Made by a program: the position numbers and the translations under genes
In this document: in pieces, positions 8,877 to 18,169 of the stretch
How the letters are laid out: every line of letters starts with the position of its first letter
Numbering within the stretch: the first letter of the stretch is position 1
From: Bacteroidales bacterium
GTDB lineage: Bacteria; Bacteroidota; Bacteroidia; Bacteroidales; UBA10428
DNA length: 47,828 nt
NCBI GenBank assembly: GCA_016934395.1
Contig: JAFGSZ010000112.1
Coordinates: 1 to 47,828, forward strand
Direction: 5' to 3'
Notes under the pieces: generated by a model
What the model was told of the DNA's origin: nothing
Seen by the model: only the letters and a program-made list of their open reading frames with translations
The model's database searches: none

Positions 8877-11321
8877 TTAGTATTTTATTATCTTCTTTGT
8901 AAAAAACTTTGTATTAGTTCTAAATACGATAATAAAAGCTCCTGGTTTTAAATTTGTGGTATGAATTGTAATATTATTTTCATAGCCAGATATAATGTCT
9001 GACAAAATTTGACTACCAGTGATATCGTAAATTGAAATTGTTTTTTCATCATTTATAATTTCATCAGCAAATAAAATTGTTAATTCGTCAGGAAGTATAA
9101 TAATTCTTGTATTATTGGCTATATCATCCACTTCCTGATCTGAACTATAATCACCGACTTCAACATTTATGGCTGAAATTTCACTAGTATTTAACCCATC
9201 ACTTACAGATACCTGAACATTAAGTGTTCCAACAAAATTATTTACAGGGTATAATGTATTGTCAATATTTACATAATTATTTCCACTATATGTTTGTAAT
9301 TCAAAATCATCAGGATAAATATTATCAGTATCAACAACATCTATATCGGTAATATCTAATTCATAGAAACTATTAATTTGAACATAAATGGGGTGCGTAG
9401 TACCAACTACTTGCGGAATATTATTAAAACCAACCACTTCAATGTCAAAGGTATAATAAGAAATTAAAGTCCCATCAGATGCCCGAATAGTGATGTGATG
9501 TATACCCACATCACTATCACCTGGCGTTCCTGTAAGCATCCCGGTGCTTGTTGAAAATTGAAGCCATGCGGGTATTGTAGCATTCGTAAAATAGGGTAAG
9601 TCTTCAATATCCGGATCTTCTATTTGAAATTCAGCCGAATAAGGACTGTTTTTATTAATGGATAATGCGGGATCACCAATGATAACACATGGATAATTCG
9701 TATCCGCCACATAAATAAAAAAGTTATGCTCGATTGTTGCTGTATTATCTGTAATATTAATTTTCACCTGATGATTGCCAACATCAGTATGTATTGGGGT
9801 ACCCTCAAGCAATCCTGTAGTTGGATCTAGTGTGCAAAAACCTGGAAGTGTAACAGGGATAAATGTAATATCGTCTCCTGTATCTTTATCATTTACAACA
9901 ATCTGATAATAATATTCGGAGCTCTTATATACAAACTCCACAGGTGTTGAAGTTACAACAGGAGGATCGTTTGTGCCAATTACAGAAATAGTTAAATTAA
10001 AAGTATTACTGTTTGCTTCACCGTCAGAAATATAAACCGGTACAGTTAATTGGCCGTTATAATCCGATTCAGGTATAAGAGTGGCTCCGGAAACATCATA
10101 ATGTACACCATCAGTTAAATGAATGGTCATCGATGTAGTATCATTATCAGGATCGGTAAATATTAGATCTGAAAAGTAGATGGTCCTGTTTATATCTTCT
10201 ATACAATTAATAACATTTTGATTACTGATAACCGGCGGATCATTTATCCGGTTTACTTTATAATAAACTTTATATGTTGAAGTTTTTTTAAATAATTGAC
10301 TCCCAGTATCTTCAACAGTCAGCGAAATGGTATCTGTACTGCTCCATTCAGGATCCAAAATCTCAACGATCAATTGTCTGCTGCCATTAACATAGGCATT
10401 TATTTTTGTTGGATATTTATTGGATACTGACCAATTCATCTCCTGTGGTGAATCCCTGTCATCTACTACAAAGTTATCGAGGTTAACACTTTGAAAAACG
10501 GATCCTTCATTTATTGTTTGATTATTTATGGATAATATCTGGGGTGCCTGGTTATAATTGTATAGGGCATCAAACCATACTTGTGCCATTTTATTATATC
10601 CGTTTGAATCCGGGTGCCATTCATCATACATATCATTCCAATAATCAATACCGGCGCCGCATTGCATATCCACCAGGGTAAGATCAAGAGAATCTTTATA
10701 AACATTATAATTGCTCAATATTGACGCATTATAGTTATTAACACCAGCTGAGACATTACATAAACCTGATGCATCTCGGATACTAATTATTTTTGCTAAA
10801 AAAACAATTAACTTCCGTCCTGAAGAGCGTTCATAACTGGTTATTTCCTTTAAAACATCTTCAATGTGACTTGGATAATTCCCTATAACATTATTTGTAC
10901 CAATATGAAGTAAAATAATATCTGTAGGGAATAAGTTTAGGAATTTTTGGTTGTACCAGCTGCCATCAACGTATTGTACAGGTGGACCCGGATTTAAAAT
11001 GGTGGTTTTTAAAATATAGGCAAGCTGTTCATCCAGTACGCCCGGATACCCGGCATTATCGGAAAGTCCATATTCCGGGAAATAATTATAACCCGAATGT
11101 TCACCTCCAACATAATCAAAATCAAGACCCGCCTCTTTTAATAAGCGGTATAATTTCCAGCGGTATGAAATCCGGTCACCCTCAGGGCGTGTTTCAGCTG
11201 AATGCGTATCGTAAGTAATTGAATTCCCCAAGGGCATTATCCTGATTTGACTATAAGCAAACCAGTTAGTTAGCGAGAGAAGAAATATTATTAGTATACA
11301 GTGTTTTAGTGCTCGTCCCAT
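8877..11321 (-). CDS. Secreted CE3-like SGNH esterase with putative-Ig/cadherin-like repeats and T9SS sorting tail
   Basis: 814 residues from the chosen ATG. The signal peptide ends near WFAYS. An SGNH/GDSL domain follows at about 25-255: RIMPLGNSIT (nucleophile Ser34), HIGTNNV (Gly/Asn block, about 140-145) and DEWHPDSNGY (Asp233, His236). This pattern resembles family CE3 acetyl xylan esterases. Next come several putative-Ig (He_PIG)/cadherin-like modules, recognisable by LxGTPxxxDVGxH, and a C-terminal region like T9SS type A sorting domains. I start at the ATG at 11321 rather than the TTG at 11363: the longer start lies in a terminator hairpin, and the signal peptide begins properly at the ATG. 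Likely role: deacetylation of plant or algal polysaccharide at the cell surface. Confidence 0.85.
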   Translation of the reverse strand: MGRALKHCILIIFLLSLTNWFAYSQIRIMPLGNSITYDTHSAETRPEGDRISYRWKLYRLLKEAGLDFDYVGGEHSGYNYFPEYGLSDNAGYPGVLDEQLAYILKTTILNPGPPVQYVDGSWYNQKFLNLFPTDIILLHIGTNNVIGNYPSHIEDVLKEITSYERSSGRKLIVFLAKIISIRDASGLCNVSAGVNNYNASILSNYNVYKDSLDLTLVDMQCGAGIDYWNDMYDEWHPDSNGYNKMAQVWFDALYNYNQAPQILSINNQTINEGSVFQSVNLDNFVVDDRDSPQEMNWSVSNKYPTKINAYVNGSRQLIVEILDPEWSSTDTISLTVEDTGSQLFKKTSTYKVYYKVNRINDPPVISNQNVINCIEDINRTIYFSDLIFTDPDNDTTSMTIHLTDGVHYDVSGATLIPESDYNGQLTVPVYISDGEANSNTFNLTISVIGTNDPPVVTSTPVEFVYKSSEYYYQIVVNDKDTGDDITFIPVTLPGFCTLDPTTGLLEGTPIHTDVGNHQVKINITDNTATIEHNFFIYVADTNYPCVIIGDPALSINKNSPYSAEFQIEDPDIEDLPYFTNATIPAWLQFSTSTGMLTGTPGDSDVGIHHITIRASDGTLISYYTFDIEVVGFNNIPQVVGTTHPIYVQINSFYELDITDIDVVDTDNIYPDDFELQTYSGNNYVNIDNTLYPVNNFVGTLNVQVSVSDGLNTSEISAINVEVGDYSSDQEVDDIANNTRIIILPDELTILFADEIINDEKTISIYDITGSQILSDIISGYENNITIHTTNLKPGAFIIVFRTNTKFFTKKIIKY

Positions 11322-11351
11322 GGGTGTTTTAAAATTGTGATTTAAATTAAA

Positions 11352-11390
11352 GACGGAGATCAAGTTACGATCAAAAACTTGATCTCCGTC
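11352..11390 (-). terminator. Hairpin terminator between the two T9SS cargo genes
   Basis: A perfect 13-bp inverted repeat: gacggagatcaag at 11352-11364 and cttgatctccgtc at 11378-11390, with a 13-base loop. Read on the minus strand it lies about 30 bases past the stop of the LamG protein gene and is followed by a T-rich run (TTTAATTTAAAT). This is the form of an intrinsic terminator for that gene, and it precedes the ATG of the esterase gene. Confidence 0.8.
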
Positions 11391-11421
11391 TTCATAATTT
11401 TAATCAGATTGAAAAGTTATT

Positions 11422-14046
11422 TTATTTTTTGATAACTATTTTTTGAATTCCAATCAATTGATTTTCATTCATAATTTTTATGAAGTAAATACCATTATTA
11501 AAGCTAAGTGTATTCACCTGCAATGTTTTTTCTTCTATATTTTCTTTCCTGTAAATAACTTCACCTATTAGGTTAATAATGTTTACAGAGTAATTATCAA
11601 CTTTGGTAAAGTCAATCCAGAAGCTTTCGCGAACAGGATTCGGATAGATTGAATAGAAATCAGATGCAAAATCTTTAACACCTGATGGCCCAACGGTGAT
11701 CTCAAGTACAAATGTTTCACTTGCGGATACCAGGTCATGAACTTTAATGTTTACTTCAAGAAGTCCTGAGAAGCTTGCAGTTGGTGTTACATTAATCCCA
11801 CTGTAAGTATAGTTCTGGCCATCAAGAACTTCAACGGAAAGTTCGCCTGCAGTATTATCTACATCTGTTACATCCAGATCGGCTAATAATATATTAATTG
11901 ATTCTCCCTGGTTCATTGATAAATCATTCTGACCATTAATCACAGGCGGATCATTTACATTTATTACTTGAATTGGGAATGTTAAATCTGTATATCCTGT
12001 TCCGTCAAAGGCTCTTAAAGTTACGCTATGTGGTCCAACATCATCATTGGTTGGTGTTCCGCTTAATACTCCTGTTGCCTCTACAAAAGTTAACCAAGCG
12101 GGTTTAGCCACCACTACATAAGTTACTGTCTGATCCTCATCTACATCTGTTGCGGTAAAAGTATAAGAATAAAGTACATCTTCATCTGCTGTTTCTGCAG
12201 GGGCTGCTGAAGTAATTACAGGCAGGCTGTTTGTATTCCCCACAACAATTGTAAAATTCTGATATGTAGTAGCAGTTCCGTCGGTGGCTGTTAATGATAC
12301 CGGAATATCTCCGATTTGAGAATAATCTGGTGTCCCGGTTAATACCCCAGATACAATTTCCAGCCATGCCGGTAAAACATCTGCTCCAAGTGTTATATTA
12401 TCACCGTCAGCATCAGTAGCTGTAATTGTGTATGAATACAACTCATAATCATCTCCTGTTAATACTGGTGTAGATGTAAATACCGGTGCATCATTAACTG
12501 CATTTACCTGGATATTAAATGACTGGTCTTTTGTTCCTGAATTTTCATCGGTGGCACGAATAACCACTGCATGTGATCCGACTTCCGCGTCATCAGGATC
12601 TCCATATAATTCACCAGTGGTTTCGTTAAAAGTCAACCATCCCGGTATAGTAATTCCCGAGAGTGTAACTGCATCTCCCACGTCAGGATCTGTAGCTGTT
12701 ACTGTGTAAGTATAATGTGCTTCTTCATCAACTGAGGTAACAGGTGTTGAAGTAAATACAGGAAGATCATTCGTATTAACAACAGTGATATTATAGGTTA
12801 CATCGTAGTCGAGATCGCCATCAGATACGTTTAATGTAAATGAAGCCGGTCCTACATGATCATTTAAAGGTGTACCTGAAACAACTTTTGTTCCCGGATT
12901 AAATGATAACCACGAAGGCAGGCTTACCTCAGTAAAAAACGGAGTAGTACCGTCAACATCTGTTGCACTTATAGTATAAGAGAAAAGCGCATCTTCTAAG
13001 GTTGTTGCAGGAGGATTTGCGGAGGTGATTACCGGTGCAAAATTTCCGGCATAACACTGGGCTGTACCGGCTAATCCCTGGGTACGATGTGTTCCGATTG
13101 TAACGGCATCAAGTGCTGTGTTGTAAATAAGAATTTCATCAAGTAAACCATTATAATCATAGTATCCTGATTCGTGATAACCTATGGTTAATCCCGAAGT
13201 TCCTTCAATGGCGGCTAAATTGGCCGGATCATTATTTTCTGCTCCATTTAAATATATATGTACCCGATTTGTACTATTATTAAACACACAAACCACATGG
13301 TTCCACTGATCAATATTTAATAAAGTGTTCGATGATGATTCTGCTGCTGCACCATTCACGTCTCTTACATAAAAACCTACACGGTCTTCATGGGTTCTGC
13401 CAACCCACCAGTGAGTAGTTCCGGCTCCGTCGTCACGGCCAATAAAAACTTCAACACCCTTTCCAGCATCAACAACACCTGTAGGGAATACCCAAAGTTC
13501 TACCGAAAAGCTGGCGCCATCGGCAATATCGAATGTATTATGATTGTCTGGTATAAGAATACTGTCTGCACCGAATTCCAGCGCTCCGTCTACTTTACCA
13601 ACTGCGGCTGTTGGAGAACTGGCGCTTACCAGTGTTCCGTCATTAATTCCGAGTACATCAGCATAAGTTCCGACGGTGGTTTCATCCATTTTCCAGTATC
13701 CAATAATATTTGAAGAACAAATGGGTTGATCGGAAATATTAAGGATAAAAGTCTGAGTAGCTTCGCCGCTACCATTAATTGCCTTTACCTGAATTTCCTG
13801 GCCCTGGCTAATATCGGTCGGGGTCCATGTTAAGGTTTTTCCACCAACCAGGGTCATAGTGGCCGGAACTTTAACCATCTGAAATGATGGTGTATTTGTG
13901 GCTTCCAGGGTGTAAGTGTAAACCTGTCCAACCGCCGCTTTATTAATCGGTGTGGAAGTAAAAACAGGGGCTTGCGCAAAAGCCGTGCTGCCTAATGAGA
14001 AAAGCAAAACGACTGCTGCCAAATAAAAAAATAGATGTTTTTTCAT
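11422..14046 (-). CDS. Secreted LamG protein with cadherin-like/putative-Ig repeats and T9SS sorting domain
   Basis: 874 residues. The signal peptide ends at STAFAQ (about residue 25). A first putative-Ig module (30-105) precedes a LamG/concanavalin-like domain (about 115-325) marked by GYWKMDE, FSVELWVFP, WNHVVCVF and LDEILIYN. Then come at least four repeats of about 95 residues with ITSxPxxxxxEDxxYSYTxxATDxD and VLxGTPxxxDVGxH motifs, a further Ig-like stretch, and a T9SS type A tail beginning at YSIYPNP. No catalytic domain is apparent, so it is likely a surface adhesin or carbohydrate-binding protein rather than an enzyme. It lies upstream of the CE3-like esterase with the same repeat type; a hairpin terminator separates them. 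Confidence 0.85.
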   Translation of the reverse strand: MKKHLFFYLAAVVLLFSLGSTAFAQAPVFTSTPINKAAVGQVYTYTLEATNTPSFQMVKVPATMTLVGGKTLTWTPTDISQGQEIQVKAINGSGEATQTFILNISDQPICSSNIIGYWKMDETTVGTYADVLGINDGTLVSASSPTAAVGKVDGALEFGADSILIPDNHNTFDIADGASFSVELWVFPTGVVDAGKGVEVFIGRDDGAGTTHWWVGRTHEDRVGFYVRDVNGAAAESSSNTLLNIDQWNHVVCVFNNSTNRVHIYLNGAENNDPANLAAIEGTSGLTIGYHESGYYDYNGLLDEILIYNTALDAVTIGTHRTQGLAGTAQCYAGNFAPVITSANPPATTLEDALFSYTISATDVDGTTPFFTEVSLPSWLSFNPGTKVVSGTPLNDHVGPASFTLNVSDGDLDYDVTYNITVVNTNDLPVFTSTPVTSVDEEAHYTYTVTATDPDVGDAVTLSGITIPGWLTFNETTGELYGDPDDAEVGSHAVVIRATDENSGTKDQSFNIQVNAVNDAPVFTSTPVLTGDDYELYSYTITATDADGDNITLGADVLPAWLEIVSGVLTGTPDYSQIGDIPVSLTATDGTATTYQNFTIVVGNTNSLPVITSAAPAETADEDVLYSYTFTATDVDEDQTVTYVVVAKPAWLTFVEATGVLSGTPTNDDVGPHSVTLRAFDGTGYTDLTFPIQVINVNDPPVINGQNDLSMNQGESINILLADLDVTDVDNTAGELSVEVLDGQNYTYSGINVTPTASFSGLLEVNIKVHDLVSASETFVLEITVGPSGVKDFASDFYSIYPNPVRESFWIDFTKVDNYSVNIINLIGEVIYRKENIEEKTLQVNTLSFNNGIYFIKIMNENQLIGIQKIVIKK

Positions 14047-14407
14047 AATTATTATCTTTTAAAATTTATACTATCAATACGTACAAGTCAATTATATGTT
14101 ATTCATTCGCAATTATCCAAATTAATTTTGCCTGCAATTTATTGTGAATTCATTAAAGTAACAATACAATTTTTATGAATTAGACTAATCGTTATACTAA
14201 TACTCAAATTTCTTGTTTAAATGAATAAATCCTAATCTTTGCAGAGTATTAAAGCATTTACAAATATTTTTTGGGATTTTATTCAATGTTGGTAGTGAAT
14301 TTATTTCCTTCAGCAAATTCACGCCGGTATTTTTTGTTTCTATTAAAAATTTATATCTATTTTTAACCAAATTTAAACTATTATCAAACGTTTTTAAAAT
14401 CAAATTA
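14047..14407. other. Gene-free divergent intergenic region
   Basis: 361 very AT-rich bases between divergent genes, expected to hold promoters for both. A TAATTTTG match to the Bacteroidota -7 element is at 14123-14130 on the plus strand, but it is about 280 bases from the plus-strand start. A 68-codon minus-strand frame (14197-14403) begins at TTG and has low-complexity composition, so I do not regard it as a gene. Confidence 0.5.
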
Positions 14408-16120
14408 ATGAGAAATAACGCTTTTTTTCAACACCGGTATTTTAATGTTATCGTTTTTTTTATTTTTATTTTAATAGTGTTTATAGCCTACTACTTTAAT
14501 TTCAATAAATTTGGTTTATACGAGGATGATTATTTTTATTTAGCTCTTCCGGCTAATTCAAGTTTCCATGAGCTTTTATTGCATCTTAAACGATTTATTA
14601 CCACAATTCCTGAAGGACGTTTATTCGGATTTTCACTTCCTTTTATTTTAGTTTACCTCCTTTTTAATATTGGGGGAATTAGCTTGGTATACCTATTTGG
14701 AATGGTAATAGTCGCACTTAACGGGTATTTATTATTCTTAACTATAAAATCAAGGTTCCCATATTTTCTAGGATTATTAGTGGGATTAGTATTTATTATA
14801 TCTCCCACCGATACAACCAAAGCATTACAAATACATGTGTATCAATTACAACTCTCAGTTCTGTTTTTGATGGTCGCCTTTCGGTATTATCTTAAATCAA
14901 AATATATTCTGAGCTATTTTTTCGCACTTTCTTGTTTGCTTACTTACGAGATTGCTTTTTTACCCTTTATTTTTATTCCCATGCTTCATAATTTAAAATG
15001 GGGAAAAGAAGTAATTATAAAACAGCTGAAGCACTTTATTGTAATTTTCCTGCTTGTAGGTTTTGTTTTAGTGATCAGGAAATTAGCAGGAGAAAACAGG
15101 GTAGAGAGTATGGTTTTATCAGAAGCAATTGTAAAAACGATAAAATCAATATTTATTGGCCCGCTTGCCGGATTGTATTCCTATTTGAATGCTATTTATG
15201 AAAGTATTGTTCATATAAATATCACCTATATATACATTATTGTGTCTTTTATTATTGTATTTGTATTTCTGTATTTTTCAGTATCTGACAAGGGAAATAT
15301 AAATAGTAATAATAGAGAAGTTGTTAATTATAATTTATTTTCAAAAATTTATAAAGTATCAGATGTTTGGGATAATATTATCAAAATTGTAGTTATCGGA
15401 TTTTTAATGTTATCTGTTTCTTATTTATTTGCAATGACTCATTATCCTCCCACTGAATTTGCAGGAAGGGGAACAAGCGTTCATCTTGCGGCATCAATTA
15501 GTACTTCGCTGATAGTAGGAGGAATTATATACGGATTTGTTCTTTTGATGAGTTATTATAATTACAAAATGGTCTCATTTGTAATTATTTCTTTAGTAAT
15601 ATCTTTCTGGATAGGATTTGGCAGTATTATGCAAAAAGATTTTAGTGAAAGCTGGAAGATTCAAAAAAACTTTTGGAATGATGTAGTTACATTGTGCCCG
15701 GATGTAGAAGAAAATACATTAATTTTTGTTCCCAATAAAAATCTTGAAAAAACCAAATATATAATTACATATTCGTGGGCTTGCCCGATGATATTCGAAC
15801 AAATATTCAGTTTTCCCGAACAATGGCATCGTGTTCCAAAGCTGGAAGTTGTTATATTTGAAAACAGTACCGATTTTAAAGTCAATAATAACGAGGTAAT
15901 CTTTTTACCAAGATACCCGTTTATGTTTGACAATAAAGAACAAATAATATTAAATGACGGAAATGTTATTGTACTCGAGAAAGATGCTAATGGAAATTTA
16001 AGCCGTAAATTTGGTTTGATTAATATAATGGGTGTTAATATAAGGTTAAAGGATTTTTCTGTTCCAACTCTGGATAAGATGGATCGAAAAAACCTTTATC
16101 CCTTTATTATCAATGAATAG
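14408..16120 (+). CDS. Polytopic membrane protein, probable GT-C-type glycosyltransferase
   Basis: 570 residues with about 10-12 hydrophobic helices in the first 400 and a soluble C-terminal region of about 150 residues. After the first helix, the short loop carries GLYEDDYFYLALP (acidic Glu39-Asp40-Asp41). An acidic pair in the first outer loop is typical of GT-C glycosyltransferases using polyprenyl-phosphate sugars. No named family is recognised. The gene is divergent from the LamG gene and convergent with a GT2 of the dolichyl-phosphate-mannose-synthase type, which could supply the lipid-linked sugar donor. It is visibly richer in AT than its neighbours. Confidence 0.72.
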   Translation: MRNNAFFQHRYFNVIVFFIFILIVFIAYYFNFNKFGLYEDDYFYLALPANSSFHELLLHLKRFITTIPEGRLFGFSLPFILVYLLFNIGGISLVYLFGMVIVALNGYLLFLTIKSRFPYFLGLLVGLVFIISPTDTTKALQIHVYQLQLSVLFLMVAFRYYLKSKYILSYFFALSCLLTYEIAFLPFIFIPMLHNLKWGKEVIIKQLKHFIVIFLLVGFVLVIRKLAGENRVESMVLSEAIVKTIKSIFIGPLAGLYSYLNAIYESIVHINITYIYIIVSFIIVFVFLYFSVSDKGNINSNNREVVNYNLFSKIYKVSDVWDNIIKIVVIGFLMLSVSYLFAMTHYPPTEFAGRGTSVHLAASISTSLIVGGIIYGFVLLMSYYNYKMVSFVIISLVISFWIGFGSIMQKDFSESWKIQKNFWNDVVTLCPDVEENTLIFVPNKNLEKTKYIITYSWACPMIFEQIFSFPEQWHRVPKLEVVIFENSTDFKVNNNEVIFLPRYPFMFDNKEQIILNDGNVIVLEKDANGNLSRKFGLINIMGVNIRLKDFSVPTLDKMDRKNLYPFIINE

Positions 16121-16146
16121 AAGTTATTTTATTTGGAACGACGATA

Positions 16147-17091
16147 TTAAGCAGGAAAATCCCCTACTTTTTCTTCCGTAAAAAATGTCGGCCGGCGTTT
16201 AACTTCAAAATATATTTTACCAACATACACTCCCAGTATACCCATAAATATCAGTTGAATGCTAAAGGATAAGATCATTATGGCAACCAGTGATGTCCAG
16301 CCTTTTTCGAAGGTTCCGTTAAAAAACAAAAGGCTTGTTAATGCATAAAACATGTATAAAATAACACCCCCAAATACAAAGGCGCCGATTATAATTGGAA
16401 ACTTTAAAGCAAAGTCAGAAAAGGAAACAAGTCCATCAGATGCCAACCGTAAAGATTGTTTAAAATTATACTTTCGTTTACCGGCAAATCTTTTTTGAAC
16501 ATCAAAGGGAATACTGGTCGCTTTAAATCCCACAAAGTTCACCAGGCCTCTGTAAAACTTGTGATACTCCGGCATACTTAAAATTGCCTCAAGTGCTTTT
16601 CGGCTCAATAACCTGAAATCGGAGCCACTTGGCGTTAATTTAATTTGTGAATATCGGTTAAAAAACGCATAGAAAGATTTGGCCCATATCTTATAGATAA
16701 AACCTGCATCTTCGTTTTCCAGTTTTTGTGTGTTTACAATTTCATAACCTTCCTCTGCCCATAAGCGGATCATTTCATGGATAAGTTCGGGCGGGTGCTG
16801 AAGATCAGCATCCATGCTTATAATGGCATCACCTGAAGCATTCTTCAGGCCGCAGTCAAGAGCTGCCTGATGTCCCATGTTTCTGGAAAGCTTTATTCCT
16901 TTTACAAACTTATTTTTTGCGGAGAGCTCTTTTATTATGGCAAATGAGTTGTCACTACTGCCATCGTCAACAATAATCAGTTCATATTGATATTGATTAA
17001 TCGGAGCAAAAGCTTCTTTTACTTTTTCAACCAGCGCAGGAATGCATGCTTCCTCATTATATGCTGGTACAACAACAGATATGGTTTTCAT
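16147..17091 (-). CDS. Family 2 glycosyltransferase, polyprenyl-phosphate sugar synthase type
   Basis: 314 residues in the DPM1/GtrB/ArnC layout: a cytoplasmic GT-A domain with VVPAYNEE at the start, VDDGSSD (Asp42-Asp43) and MDADLQHPPE (Asp94, Asp96), then two C-terminal membrane helices (about 232-255 and 265-292) and a short basic tail. Such enzymes move a sugar from its nucleotide carrier to undecaprenyl phosphate on the cytoplasmic face. It begins 21 bases after the stop of the YdjC-like gene upstream on the same strand. The sugar is not identifiable from sequence. Confidence 0.9.
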   Translation of the reverse strand: MKTISVVVPAYNEEACIPALVEKVKEAFAPINQYQYELIIVDDGSSDNSFAIIKELSAKNKFVKGIKLSRNMGHQAALDCGLKNASGDAIISMDADLQHPPELIHEMIRLWAEEGYEIVNTQKLENEDAGFIYKIWAKSFYAFFNRYSQIKLTPSGSDFRLLSRKALEAILSMPEYHKFYRGLVNFVGFKATSIPFDVQKRFAGKRKYNFKQSLRLASDGLVSFSDFALKFPIIIGAFVFGGVILYMFYALTSLLFFNGTFEKGWTSLVAIMILSFSIQLIFMGILGVYVGKIYFEVKRRPTFFTEEKVGDFPA

Positions 17092-17112
17092 TTTATAAGG
17101 TTTAATACAATT

Positions 17113-17979
17113 TTACAATTCACTAAATTTAATTAACTGAATATTTTGGTCTCCAATAAATTCTTTTACCTGATTGGATAATAAGGCATCCCGTTCTAAC
17201 TCCCAGTTAAAATCAGAATATGCCCAGGGTAAATTATTTATCAGGTTTTCACTTTTGTAACCCGGGTGCATCACGATTTCTGAAGTACCATCGGGTAAAT
17301 GATTTAGAATTCTGATAAGTATCTCATCTGATATTTTTCCGGAGAACTGCATTCCTATGGTTCCGTTCGTAAATTTTATCCCGGTGTTTTTTAATTTTCT
17401 TCGGGCATTATTTCCCAGATACTGAAAGGGTATCAAAAAAGGCATTCTGGCATTCAACCATAAAACGTTTGGTTTTTCAAATGCCGGCAGACGAACAGCT
17501 TTTATATCATACTTTTGCATAAGCTTTGAAACAATTCTCCAAACTTTGGGCATAATATGCATATGCTGAGTACCATTTATAAAAGGTATATCAGTAAAAT
17601 ATTTTTTAAACTCAAGAATCTGAAGCTCAAGTTCTTCTTCTAATTCAGAATAATTAATCTGATTTAAAAAATATTTTTTCAAAAATATTTTCCAGTTTCG
17701 GGTCAGGCAAATGGCATCATTAAAATATCGGATTGAATCTGTAATTGTGGATTCCTGTTTCCTTAAACTTAAACCTTCTACAATTGAAAGATGAATGCCA
17801 ACTTCCAGATTGGGATTGTTTTTTGCCAGTTCGATTCCCTCCACAGTATAGGGAGCATTCATCAATAAGGCAGTGGAAGTAAGGATTCCTTTAGTATAGG
17901 TTTCAATAATTCCCTTATTAATCTGTGGATCAATACCTAAATCGTCTGCTGTTATTATTACACGTTTTACCTTATTCAT
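17113..17979 (-). CDS. YdjC/ChbG/HpnK family carbohydrate deacetylase
   Basis: 288 residues, family length. The metal site is readable: ITADDLG (Asp12, Asp13), EVGIHLS (His63) and GTQHMHIMP (His139, His141), with EIVMHPGY near the C-terminus. Members remove an N-acetyl group from acetylhexosamine-containing substrates, such as chitooligosaccharide or hopanoid-linked glucosamine. It is the first gene of a pair with the GT2, and a GT-C-like protein is convergent to it. The set recalls ArnC/ArnD/ArnT logic (make a lipid-linked sugar, deacylate it, transfer it), although ArnD itself belongs to another family. That parallel is inference. Confidence 0.87.
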   Translation of the reverse strand: MNKVKRVIITADDLGIDPQINKGIIETYTKGILTSTALLMNAPYTVEGIELAKNNPNLEVGIHLSIVEGLSLRKQESTITDSIRYFNDAICLTRNWKIFLKKYFLNQINYSELEEELELQILEFKKYFTDIPFINGTQHMHIMPKVWRIVSKLMQKYDIKAVRLPAFEKPNVLWLNARMPFLIPFQYLGNNARRKLKNTGIKFTNGTIGMQFSGKISDEILIRILNHLPDGTSEIVMHPGYKSENLINNLPWAYSDFNWELERDALLSNQVKEFIGDQNIQLIKFSEL

Positions 17980-18120
17980 TCATGGAGCTTTACAGGTCAA
18001 TACGAACATTAAGGTGCGAAGTTAGGGTTTAATCATCTATGCTGAGTAGTTTTTTTATGGATGTTCAGGAATTAAAGATTAAATATAAGGTTGCTTATGT
18101 TAAAATATTCTGAAAAATAA

Positions 18121-18145
18121 AAAAGAGGCTGCAAGCCTCTTTTTT
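18121..18145 (-). terminator. Intrinsic terminator after the peptide transporter gene
   Basis: A perfect 10-bp stem: aaaagaggct (18121-18130), a three-base loop, and agcctctttt (18134-18143), with further T residues following and A residues preceding. It lies 25 bases past the stop of the POT transporter on the minus strand. The A/T-flanked symmetry could make it work in both directions. Confidence 0.85.
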
Positions 18146-18169
18146 AATATAGTTTTTAAATAGATTTTG

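Noticed and set aside
11322-11363. TTG-initiated extension of the CE3-like esterase
   Set aside because: The TTG lies in the arm of a terminator hairpin and would add residues before an already good signal peptide.
12182-12367. Small frames antisense to or inside the LamG protein and other large genes
   Set aside because: They are shadows of strong coding regions with no start signals or family resemblance.
14197-14403. A 68-codon minus-strand frame in the divergent intergenic region
   Set aside because: It starts at TTG, has low-complexity Asn/Lys/Leu composition, no family resemblance, and abuts a divergent gene by five bases; more likely chance in AT-rich DNA.
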